Assembly (NCBI GenBank): GCA_039024315.1
Contig: JBCCQN010000052.1
Span: 1-41,657, forward strand
Direction of reading: 5' to 3'
DNA: 41,657 bases
From: JBCAWW01 sp039024315
GTDB taxonomy: Bacteria > Bacteroidota > Bacteroidia > J057
Part shown: piece by piece, positions 27,108 to 34,038 of the stretch
Layout of the letters: each line of letters begins with the position of its first letter
Position numbering within the stretch: the stretch's first letter is position 1
Notes under the pieces: generated by a model
Database searches by the model: none
Told to the model about the DNA's origin: nothing
The model's input: the letters and a program-made list of their open reading frames with translations, nothing else
Program-made: the position numbers and the translations under genes

Positions 27108-28463
27108 ATGACCCTACGACACCTGCTCTTATACCTTGCTAGTCTTACCTTAATTTGTGTCCAGTCTCAAGCCCAGACATCTCGCTATCCTTGGATGGCA
27201 GGGGTATCAGGTACCTTCCTAGACTACCAAGGATTACAGACGGGTAATCTGCTCAATTATAAGAGCTTTGATCCGGGAATACAGTTTGGTGCTCATGTTT
27301 ATCTCAATAAAGCTTTAAATCTTTCTATCCAATCCGCATTCGTGCCGGAAACGATGTACCCGCTCAATGAGCTTGAGCAAGTAGGTACCTCATTGGTAGA
27401 TGTCAACGGTTTATTGACCTTCAAAACCGCGGGTACTCTCTTTTCAGAGGAAGCCGTACTGGCTCCTTATTTTTCGACGGGTATCGGCCTCAACTCCGCC
27501 AACAATATTGTACGTCCTTATATTCCAGCTGCCCTAGGTCTGAGAGTGCGTATATCCGGCACCTTCAGTCTGCAGTTTGAAACCATGTACAAGCAAAGAC
27601 TGGGTAAAAACTCTTTTCAACATCTGGCTCATTCCGCTGGATTTGTTTTTGCGTTACCAACCCAGAAAAAACCCACCAAGCCGCCAGTAGAGCGTAAACG
27701 CCCCCAACGACCTGAAGTCGCAGAAGTGGCAGATAGGGACGGCGATGGCATTGCAGACAATGATGATCTGTGTCCTGATGAAAAAGGCTTGGCCATGTAC
27801 CTTGGTTGTCCCGCCGAAGAGACAAAAGAGGAAAGCGTTCCGGCGCAGCCTGCTCCTAGCACTAGCAAAGAACCCGTACAATCTTTTGCCATTATAGACG
27901 AACAAGCTAGCCCTGAGGAGCCAGCTGAAGAAGTAAACGAATTTCAAATTGAAGATATGAGCCAAGAGGCTCGTCTTTCAGATCTCCAAATCAATGATGA
28001 GGCAGAAAGTAAGGAAGAAATCGTGGTCGAAGAAAGCCCAGCAGAGCCTACAAGCCATGAAATCGTAGAGATCGACATAGAAGATCAAGAATTTCTCGCC
28101 GCTGCCATCAACAATATTTACTTTGAATACGGTAGCGAAAATCTCACTGTATCAAGCTTGGGTGTCTTAGACACAGTGGCTTTGATTCTCAAAAAATATC
28201 CAGAATATAACCTTCAGGTACTCGGTCATACGGACAATACTGGCGATCCTACTTTCAATCAAATATTGAGTGTAAAACGCGCCTTCCAAGTCAAGTATTA
28301 TCTAGTTTACACCAAAGGGATTCGTCTCTCTCGAATTTCTTCTGATGGGTATAATTCTGCCGTTCCATTGGCCGATAATACTACCGAACGTGGTAGAGCC
28401 ATGAACCGCAGGGTAGAGCTTAAAGTGTCTCATTCTAAGACGCCTTCGCCCTATCCCAATTAA
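27108..28463 (+). CDS. OmpA-family outer-membrane protein with TSP3 linker (second copy)
   Basis: A 451-residue paralogue of the preceding gene: signal peptide (about 1-22, ends QSQAQT), barrel-like domain with the same TSLVDVNGLLTFK / APYFSTGIGL pattern, one TSP3 motif (DRDGDGIADNDDLCPDEKG), an acidic Glu/Pro-rich linker, and an OmpA domain (QVLGHTDNTGDPTFNQILSV ... GRAMNRRVELKV). The frame extends to a TTG at 27045, but the ATG at 27108 starts the signal peptide. A strong terminator follows. The 219 bases between the two genes hold no ORF. Confidence 0.9.
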   Translation: MTLRHLLLYLASLTLICVQSQAQTSRYPWMAGVSGTFLDYQGLQTGNLLNYKSFDPGIQFGAHVYLNKALNLSIQSAFVPETMYPLNELEQVGTSLVDVNGLLTFKTAGTLFSEEAVLAPYFSTGIGLNSANNIVRPYIPAALGLRVRISGTFSLQFETMYKQRLGKNSFQHLAHSAGFVFALPTQKKPTKPPVERKRPQRPEVAEVADRDGDGIADNDDLCPDEKGLAMYLGCPAEETKEESVPAQPAPSTSKEPVQSFAIIDEQASPEEPAEEVNEFQIEDMSQEARLSDLQINDEAESKEEIVVEESPAEPTSHEIVEIDIEDQEFLAAAINNIYFEYGSENLTVSSLGVLDTVALILKKYPEYNLQVLGHTDNTGDPTFNQILSVKRAFQVKYYLVYTKGIRLSRISSDGYNSAVPLADNTTERGRAMNRRVELKVSHSKTPSPYPN

Positions 28464-28508
28464 TCCAGCAAGTGTATTTTAGTTTTTCATAGTTGTAGGG
28501 TAAAATCG

Positions 28509-28538
28509 AACCTCTCTTATTTACAAGAGAGGTTTTTT
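28509..28538 (+). terminator. Rho-independent terminator of the second OmpA gene
   Basis: A perfect 10-bp stem AACCTCTCTT / AAGAGAGGTT (28509-28518 and 28525-28534), a 6-nt loop, and a T-run to 28538. The hairpin DNA also encodes the last residues and the stop codon of the convergent GNAT gene (its TAA is in the loop). In the minus direction the T-run is weak. Confidence 0.9.
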
Positions 28539-28985
28539 CATGACCAGTACTTCCACTCCTTCATAGATCACTTGCTCTTCTGGCTCCCAGCCCATGCGAG
28601 CATAAAGGCCACCATCAAGATGCTCGGTCTGTAAATACAAGTTTGGAACTTGATAGTGCTTTGCCAGTTCAAGTATCCGCTTGATCATTTTCGCGGCTAT
28701 ACCTCTGCCTCTAAACTCTGGCGCCACATATACGGCCCCTAGCCAATGTTCTTTTTCGGGATAGATAGACATCTCATAAAACTTTAATTGAGCGCCTCCG
28801 ATCAAATTAGACCCTTCATAAGCGACAAGGCTCAATGGTAACTTATCCCTATTGAGAAATTGAGTCAACTTCTCCTCTTCTTTCACTACACTGTTTTCTG
28901 GGACTTCATACCCCCATTGAGCGTAGTACCAGCGCGCCAAGACTGGGATCGCTTCAGGGCGATCCGCCAATAAAAACAATTCCAT
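28521..28985 (-). CDS. GNAT family N-acetyltransferase
   Basis: A 154-residue cytoplasmic acetyltransferase with the GNAT acetyl-CoA motif A (GAVYVAPEFRGRGIAAKMI, about 83-101) and a C-terminal LYLQTEHLDGGLYARMGW typical of the fold. The substrate is unknown. It lies 9 bases after the TRAP binding-protein gene and probably shares its transcript. Its C-terminal codons lie inside the terminator hairpin of the convergent OmpA gene. Confidence 0.88.
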   Translation of the reverse strand: MELFLLADRPEAIPVLARWYYAQWGYEVPENSVVKEEEKLTQFLNRDKLPLSLVAYEGSNLIGGAQLKFYEMSIYPEKEHWLGAVYVAPEFRGRGIAAKMIKRILELAKHYQVPNLYLQTEHLDGGLYARMGWEPEEQVIYEGVEVLVMKKPLL

Positions 28986-28994
28986 AGTAAAGGA

Positions 28995-30125
28995 TTAGGC
29001 TTCCGGTCTGATATAGTTGAAATAGGCTCTCTCCGTTAGCTTGGACCAAGCCAGACCCTTGGTCTGGAAATCGCGATAAGATTCATAAATCTGGCGCGCT
29101 TCCGCATCAGAATCCGCGAGTTCTTGGACGACCTCTTCTGTGTAAACCCGTAATTGATCCGTAATGGCTTTGGGAAAGGATTTTAATTGTACATCAGCCT
29201 CAGAAAGGATTTTTTGCAGATATTCCGCGTTACGAGCCTCAAACTCACTCAAGGTCCATACATTGATCCATTGAGCCGCCATAGCCACAATTTGCTGTAA
29301 GTCTGGAGGGAGTTCTTGATACAATCTCCGATTAACGATCAACTCTAAGGTGGTACCGGGTTCATGCCAACCTGGATAGTAGTAATACTGGGCAATCTTA
29401 TGGAAGCCCATGAGGTAATCATGGTAGGGACCGATCCATTCTGTTGCGTCTAGTACTCCTCTTTCCAGATTGGTAAACACTTCACTACCGGCTACTGCCA
29501 TGGCCGTAACACCTGCTCGAGACATCACCTTGCCTCCAAGTCCAGGAATACGCATTTTGAGGCCTTGTAGATCATCGAGGGTATTGATTTCTCGGTTGAA
29601 CCAACCTCCCATTTGCACCCCAGTATTACCACCAGGGAAAGCTTTAAGGTCAAAGGGTTCGTAAACCTTATCCCACATTTCTTGTCCACCTCCACATAGC
29701 AGCCAGCTATTCATCATCTGAGCGTTCATCCCGAAGGGGACCGTAGCAAAAAACTGTGCCTTAGGTACGCGGCCCGCCCAATAATAAGAGGCACCACTGC
29801 CCATCTCGATCGCTCCCACACTGACCGCATCAAACAATTCAAAGGCTGGCACTAATTCTTTATCGCCATAAACTTCGATCGTCAAGCGACCGCCAGACAT
29901 CATATTGACCATCTCCGCAAACTTTACGGCCCCTTCTCCCAAAACAGGAAAGCCAGCCGGCCAAGTAGTACACATCTTCCATTTGATGGCTTTATCAGAG
30001 ATGATTTGTGGTCCTGATTGCTTCTCGGTTTTGGCTTCTGAAGCACAAGCTCCCATAAGCAAACTACTACCTGCCAAAAGTGCTGTACTCTGCCTGAGAA
30101 ATGTCTTGCGGCTGACTTTATCCAT
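28995..30125 (-). CDS. TRAP-type substrate-binding lipoprotein (DctP family)
   Basis: A 376-residue DctP-family solute-binding protein: WKMCTTWPAGFPVLGEGAVKFAEMV at the start of the fold, IEVYGDKELVPAFELFDAVSVG, and DATEWIGPYHDYLMGFHKIA, a pattern shared with the TakP (2-oxoacid) group. The N-terminus combines a twin-arginine-like SRKTFLRQST with a lipobox LMGAC (about Cys27), so it is probably a lipoprotein. The ATG at 30125 is the natural start; the frame continues to 30188 without signal features. No DctQ/DctM membrane subunits are nearby, so the transporter partners are either elsewhere or absent. Confidence 0.88.
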   Translation of the reverse strand: MDKVSRKTFLRQSTALLAGSSLLMGACASEAKTEKQSGPQIISDKAIKWKMCTTWPAGFPVLGEGAVKFAEMVNMMSGGRLTIEVYGDKELVPAFELFDAVSVGAIEMGSGASYYWAGRVPKAQFFATVPFGMNAQMMNSWLLCGGGQEMWDKVYEPFDLKAFPGGNTGVQMGGWFNREINTLDDLQGLKMRIPGLGGKVMSRAGVTAMAVAGSEVFTNLERGVLDATEWIGPYHDYLMGFHKIAQYYYYPGWHEPGTTLELIVNRRLYQELPPDLQQIVAMAAQWINVWTLSEFEARNAEYLQKILSEADVQLKSFPKAITDQLRVYTEEVVQELADSDAEARQIYESYRDFQTKGLAWSKLTERAYFNYIRPEA

Positions 30126-30242
30126 GTTAATCTTGCTTGAGCAAAACAATCTACACAATTTCCCGCTTGTAAAAGTAACCATCAACATTTATCTGCGTAA
30201 GCCCGATTGTTGATGAAAAATATTTAGAAGATTCAACTGATT

Positions 30243-30370
30243 ATCTCCATGATTATGGTGATCCAACTTTGTTGCTGTATCTGTAAGCATGTCGGCTTCT
30301 ACGAGCGGAGTTAATCAGCTATGTATATAATATACATTTACTGAGCTCCGTATTGCGGAGCTCTTTTTTT
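30243..30370 (+). promoter_or_regulatory. Structured leader of the cysteine cluster (candidate attenuator)
   Basis: The leader can form a hairpin ATCTCCAT/ATGGTGAT (30243-30250/30255-30262, one mismatch), a perfect AU hairpin ATGTATA/TATACAT (30321-30327/30331-30337), and a terminator (30343-30370). CGGAGTT at 30306-30312 can pair with AGCTCCG (30344-30350), which would break the terminator and act as an antiterminator. The ligand or signal is unknown; it does not match the SAM-I (S-box) core. Confidence 0.5.
30343..30370 (+). terminator. Intrinsic terminator 8 nt before the cysM start codon
   Basis: A perfect 8-bp stem GAGCTCCG / CGGAGCTC (30343-30350 and 30356-30363) with a 5-nt loop and seven T (30364-30370). 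It ends 8 bases before the cysM ATG, so transcription of the cluster must read through it or start immediately after it. Confidence 0.85.
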
Positions 30371-30378
30371 ATAGCGCT

Positions 30379-31317
30379 ATGATTGCCAGTATACAAACCC
30401 AAAATCAATTGCTTGAGTCCCTTGACTCCATTGGAGCCTTAGTGGGCAACACCCCCTTGCTGCCTATTCGCAATGTTTGGCGGCAAAAGGATGTACAGAT
30501 CTTCGCCAAACTAGAGTGGCAACAGTTAGGTCAAAGCGTCAAAGCAAGAGCGGCCTATTATATCATCCGAGACGCTATGCTCGGAGGAAAATGGTATCCC
30601 GGCAAACGCTTACTAGATGCAACGAGCGGCAATACAGGCATTGCTTATGCGGCTATTGCAGCACGATTGGGGGTTCCTTTGACGATCTGCTTACCGCAGA
30701 ACGCTTCCCCTGAACGCAAGCAAATCTTGAAGGCTTACGGGGCAGAACTGATATTTACCTCCCCATTAGAGAGCACGGATGGCGCTCAAAACAAAGCTTT
30801 AGCTTTGGTGGAGGCAGATCCAGAAAAATACCTCTACCTAGACCAATACAATAATGAGCAAAACTGGAAAGCTCACTATTATACCACAGGACAAGAAGTT
30901 TATCACCAGACGCAAGGAGGTATTACCCATTTCGTAACGGGCCTTGGCACCAGTGGAACTTTCATGGGTACGAGTCGCCGCCTCAAGGAAATCAACCCAG
31001 CCATCAAAGCGGTTTCACTTCATCCAGAGAGCGCTTTACATGGGCTAGAAGGCTGGAAAGATATGGAGACAGCTAAGGTTCCCGGTATCTATGATCCCAG
31101 TCTGGCGGATCAAAAACTGGAGGTGAGTACGGAGGAGGCTTACGACTTCGTCGAACGCTTCGCCCAATCCGAAGGAATGTTAATTAGCCCATCTGCTGGC
31201 GCCAATCTGGCGGGAGCCATCAAAGTGGCCAAGCAAATAGAAAAGGGAATAATCGTAACTGTTTTTCCCGATGATTACAGCAAATACGCAGAAGCTATCC
31301 AACAAATCTTTAACTAA
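30379..31317 (+). CDS. cysM: Cysteine synthase CysM, probably CysO-thiocarboxylate dependent
   Basis: A 312-residue PLP enzyme of the cysteine synthase family. The PLP lysine is K55 in GQSVKARAA, the substrate loop is TSGNTG (82-87), and the phosphate cup is GLGTSGTFMG (about 187-196). By context it should join O-phosphoserine (or acetylserine) with the CysO thiocarboxylate, as in Mycobacterium CysM. GLEGWKDM...VPGIYDP aligns with the mycobacterial segment that holds the phosphoserine-binding Arg220; a Lys occupies that place here. It is the first gene of the cluster, behind a terminator-bearing leader, and its stop overlaps the next start (TAATG). Confidence 0.9.
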   Translation: MIASIQTQNQLLESLDSIGALVGNTPLLPIRNVWRQKDVQIFAKLEWQQLGQSVKARAAYYIIRDAMLGGKWYPGKRLLDATSGNTGIAYAAIAARLGVPLTICLPQNASPERKQILKAYGAELIFTSPLESTDGAQNKALALVEADPEKYLYLDQYNNEQNWKAHYYTTGQEVYHQTQGGITHFVTGLGTSGTFMGTSRRLKEINPAIKAVSLHPESALHGLEGWKDMETAKVPGIYDPSLADQKLEVSTEEAYDFVERFAQSEGMLISPSAGANLAGAIKVAKQIEKGIIVTVFPDDYSKYAEAIQQIFN

Positions 31318-31760
31318 TGAATCCAACCCAATCAAAATATCTACCTCTCAATATTAGCCCTGAAGCTTACGAGACGATGGTAGCCGACGCCGAAGCCCGA
31401 TTTCCCTTTGAATGTTGTGGCTTTTTCTACGGGAAGGACAATGAGCTTAGAGAAATCAGTATCGCAAAAGTAGTTACCAATAGCAAAGAAGGCGATCAGA
31501 GGCGTAGGTTCGAGATTTCAGCACTTGATTATATGAAGGCTGAACGCTATGCCACCGAAAATGATTTGAGTCTTTTGGGGATTTATCATTCTCATCCTAA
31601 TCATCCGGCCATTCCATCTGAGCATGATCGCAAGCAGGCGGTGCCAAGCTTTTCCTATATCATTCTTTCTGTTCAAGAAGGAAAATTTGATCACGTTCGA
31701 TCCTGGCAATTAAACTCAGACGAGCAATTTGAAGAAGAAAACATTTTACCCAACAAATAG
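31317..31760 (+). CDS. mec: Mec/JAMM family metallopeptidase
   Basis: A 147-residue JAB1/MPN/Mov34 zinc protease. The complete JAMM motif is visible: Glu32 (FPFECCG), then H91-S-H93-P...S101-E-H-D104 (HSHPNHPAIPSEHD). In the mycobacterial pathway the homologue Mec hydrolyses the CysO-Cys peptide bond and frees cysteine. Here it could also trim the Lys-Gln tail of CysO to expose Gly-Gly. The gene overlaps the cysM stop by one base and is followed by cysO after 14 bases. It has no signal peptide, so it acts in the cytoplasm. Confidence 0.93.
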   Translation: MNPTQSKYLPLNISPEAYETMVADAEARFPFECCGFFYGKDNELREISIAKVVTNSKEGDQRRRFEISALDYMKAERYATENDLSLLGIYHSHPNHPAIPSEHDRKQAVPSFSYIILSVQEGKFDHVRSWQLNSDEQFEEENILPNK

Positions 31761-31774
31761 ATACAATTACCAAA

Positions 31775-32053
31775 ATGGCAAAAATTCATATTCCCACTCC
31801 CTTACGCAAGTTTGCGAGCAATCAAGCAATAATTGAGTCTGCAGGTACAACCATTAAAGATTCTATTGCTACCTTAACCGACCAGCATCCAGAACTGAAA
31901 AAGCATCTTCTGGACGATACTGGCAGTCTTCGCCGCTTTGTCAGAGTATATCTCGGCGATGAAGATATCCAAAGTCTAGAGGGAGAAGCAACCCCCATAG
32001 ACGAAAAGAGTGTCATTAGTATCATTCCCGCCATTGCCGGAGGAAAACAATAA
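31775..32053 (+). CDS. cysO: Ubiquitin-like sulfur carrier CysO with a C-terminal Lys-Gln extension
   Basis: A 92-residue MoaD/ThiS/CysO-type beta-grasp protein (MAKIHIPTPLRKFASNQ ... RFVRVYLGDEDIQSLEG ... KSVISIIPAIAGG). The Gly89-Gly90 pair, whose C-terminus would carry the thiocarboxylate, is followed by Lys91-Gln92 before the stop. Mycobacterial CysO ends at Gly-Gly. A processed C-terminus therefore seems needed before the E1 enzyme can adenylate it. It lies between the JAMM protease gene and the E1-rhodanese gene. Confidence 0.93.
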   Translation: MAKIHIPTPLRKFASNQAIIESAGTTIKDSIATLTDQHPELKKHLLDDTGSLRRFVRVYLGDEDIQSLEGEATPIDEKSVISIIPAIAGGKQ

Positions 32054-32057
32054 AGAA

Positions 32058-33245
32058 ATGATCACAAGCACAGAAATAAGCTTTTCAAAGGCAGAGCTAG
32101 AGCGATACAGCCGACATCTGATTATCCCAGATTTCAATATCGAAGGGCAACGCAAACTAAAAGCGGCAAAGGTTTTAGTAGTTGGTGGTGGAGGCCTAGG
32201 AAGCCCGATGCTGCAATATCTAGCAGCAGCTGGGGTCGGCACCATTGGGATCGTTGATTATGATGTAGTTGACGACAGTAATCTCCAACGACAAGTGTTG
32301 TACGGACTAGACTCTATTGGCAAACTTAAAGTAGAGGAGGCCAAAGCTCGTTTGCTTTCCCAAAATCCCCATATCACCATCAACACACATAATACCTTGC
32401 TCAACTCTGATAATGCATTGGACATCATCAAGGATTATGACGTAGTCGCGGATGGGACAGACAATTTCCCTACTCGCTATCTTGTGAATGATGCATGTGT
32501 TCTTTTAGGCAAAACCAATGTATACGCCTCTATTTTCCAATTTGAGGGTCAGGTTTCTGTCTTTAATTATACCGATGCAGAGGGAAATACCGGTCCCAAT
32601 TATCGCGACCTCTTCCCTACTCCACCGCCTCCCGGCTTGGTGCCCAGCTGTGCCGAAGGCGGAGTGATAGGCGTTCTGCCCGGCATAATAGGTTCTCTAC
32701 AAGCCTTAGAAGTAATAAAGGTTGTTTCTGGTGTAGGAGAGCCCTTAGCAGGAAGACTATTTTTATTTGATGCGCTTAGCTTTACTACCCGTATCCTTAA
32801 GGTCCATAAGGATAAGAGCAATCCCCTTACTGGAGAAAATCCTACCCAAACTGAGCTGATTGATTACGTCCAGTTTTGTGGCGTGCCAGCAGTAGAAGGC
32901 GCGACTTTGGAGCGCCCAGATAAAGATTTAAAACGTAAGACGGTACATGATCTCGTTAATTACAGAGAGCAAGGAGTTGATTTTCAGCTCATTGATGTAC
33001 GTGAACCTTATGAATACGAAATCGTTAATATTCAGGGTGAATTAATGCCTCAAGGCGAAATCGAAAATTTCCTCGGAAATATAGATCGTCAAAAGCCAGT
33101 CATCATTCATTGCAGAAGTGGCAAAAGAAGTACTAATGTGATACGAAAACTTGAATCAGAGCACGGATTTACCAATCTTTACAACCTTGAAGGCGGTGTC
33201 TTAGCCTATGTGGATGAAATAGACAACAGCCTTCCTAAGTACTAG
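32058..33245 (+). CDS. moeZ: E1-like adenylyltransferase/sulfurtransferase (MoeZ/MoeBR)
   Basis: A 395-residue two-domain enzyme. Residues 1-about 275 form a ThiF/MoeB adenylation domain: ATP loop VGGGGLGSP (42-50), DDSNLQRQVLY, DGTDNFPTRYLVND, and C198 in PSCAEGGVIG. The zinc-binding CxxC pairs of E. coli MoeB are absent, as in mycobacterial MoeZ, which also shares the LIDYVQFCGV junction. Residues about 295-395 form a rhodanese domain with the persulfide loop CRSGKRS (C352). It should adenylate CysO and pass sulfur to it. The frame extends upstream to 32010 inside cysO, but the ATG at 32058, 4 bases after the cysO stop, is the start. Confidence 0.92.
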   Translation: MITSTEISFSKAELERYSRHLIIPDFNIEGQRKLKAAKVLVVGGGGLGSPMLQYLAAAGVGTIGIVDYDVVDDSNLQRQVLYGLDSIGKLKVEEAKARLLSQNPHITINTHNTLLNSDNALDIIKDYDVVADGTDNFPTRYLVNDACVLLGKTNVYASIFQFEGQVSVFNYTDAEGNTGPNYRDLFPTPPPPGLVPSCAEGGVIGVLPGIIGSLQALEVIKVVSGVGEPLAGRLFLFDALSFTTRILKVHKDKSNPLTGENPTQTELIDYVQFCGVPAVEGATLERPDKDLKRKTVHDLVNYREQGVDFQLIDVREPYEYEIVNIQGELMPQGEIENFLGNIDRQKPVIIHCRSGKRSTNVIRKLESEHGFTNLYNLEGGVLAYVDEIDNSLPKY

Positions 33246-33292
33246 CGAGTACTTAGATCTTTGACGTGCGACCAATTTCCCTAGAAACCAAA

Positions 33293-33324
33293 TAGCACAT
33301 TTGGGTATACCCCATAACGTGCTA
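33293..33324. promoter_or_regulatory. Nested inverted repeat upstream of cysH (operator or hairpin)
   Basis: TAGCAC (33293-33298) and GTGCTA (33319-33324) enclose the palindrome GGGTATACCC (33303-33312). It lies 19 bases before the cysH ATG. There is no T-run, so it is not a terminator; it could bind a dimeric regulator or fold in the mRNA leader. Confidence 0.5.
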
Positions 33325-33343
33325 AAACCAAAACCGTAAGGCT

Positions 33344-34000
33344 ATGGATACAAAAACCCTGTGTGCAAACTATGCACCATATGACCACCGAGAAAGGTTG
33401 GAGAAGCTTTTCCGTGATTTCGACAGGGTGCTGATAACGTCATCTTTCGGGACAACATCAGCCATACTACTTCATTTTCTCCATCAGGTACGTCCAGATC
33501 ATCCAGTCCATTTTATAGACACTGGATATCACTTTCCTGAGACGCACCAATACCGCGAAACTCTCTCTAAGGAGTGGGGTCTCAATGTGGTAACTGTTCG
33601 ACCGAAAGCGAACGAACACAATTTTACTCGATTAGATTATACTTGGACTTATCAGGCGGATAGCTGTTGCTTTGTCAACAAGGTTAGCCCGGTTGAACAG
33701 TTGAAAGAATCACACGATGTGTGGATCTCAGGTATGATCAGGGGAAACTCTGCCACGCGCAAAAATGTACCGCTTTTTAAAGAAGACGGTGGCACACTGC
33801 GTTTCTATCCTTTGGCAGATATGGATCCAGAGGAAGCTCAGTATTATAACTATATGCATGAGCTACCAGATCATCCTCTTAAAGATCGAGGCTATGGCTC
33901 TGTGGGTTGTACGCATTGTACACAAGCAGGTGAAGGTCGTAGTGGTAGATGGAGTGGCTCCGTCAAAACCGAATGCGGCTTGCATTCATTCAAAAGCTAA
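33344..34000 (+). CDS. cysH: Adenylyl-sulfate (APS) reductase CysH, iron-sulfur type
   Basis: A 218-residue PP-loop reductase that reduces activated sulfate to sulfite. It has the PP-loop SSFGTTSA (33-40), and the cysteines Cys108-Cys109 and Cys189-x-x-Cys192 (GCTHCTQ) that bind a 4Fe-4S cluster, as in APS reductases. The catalytic Cys is C211 in the C-terminal ECGLH motif. All are present, so APS rather than PAPS is the likely substrate. It follows the cysO/moeZ genes after 98 bases with its own inverted repeat, and is closed by a terminator. Confidence 0.93.
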   Translation: MDTKTLCANYAPYDHRERLEKLFRDFDRVLITSSFGTTSAILLHFLHQVRPDHPVHFIDTGYHFPETHQYRETLSKEWGLNVVTVRPKANEHNFTRLDYTWTYQADSCCFVNKVSPVEQLKESHDVWISGMIRGNSATRKNVPLFKEDGGTLRFYPLADMDPEEAQYYNYMHELPDHPLKDRGYGSVGCTHCTQAGEGRSGRWSGSVKTECGLHSFKS

Positions 34001-34007
34001 ATCAATT

Positions 34008-34037
34008 AAGGCGATCCTTTTTAGGGTCGCCTTTTTT
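34008..34037 (+). terminator. Rho-independent terminator of the cysteine cluster
   Basis: AAGGCGATCC (34008-34017) pairs with GGGTCGCCTT (34024-34033), 10 bp with one G-T pair, and the T-run extends to 34037. It ends directly before the stop of the convergent gene at 34039. In the minus direction the T-run after the stem is weaker. Confidence 0.9.
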
Positions 34038-34038
34038 A

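Noticed and set aside
30243..30370. SAM-I riboswitch or T-box upstream of cysM
   Set aside because: The conserved cores (S-box AGAGAGG-type motif, T-box UGGNACC) were not seen.
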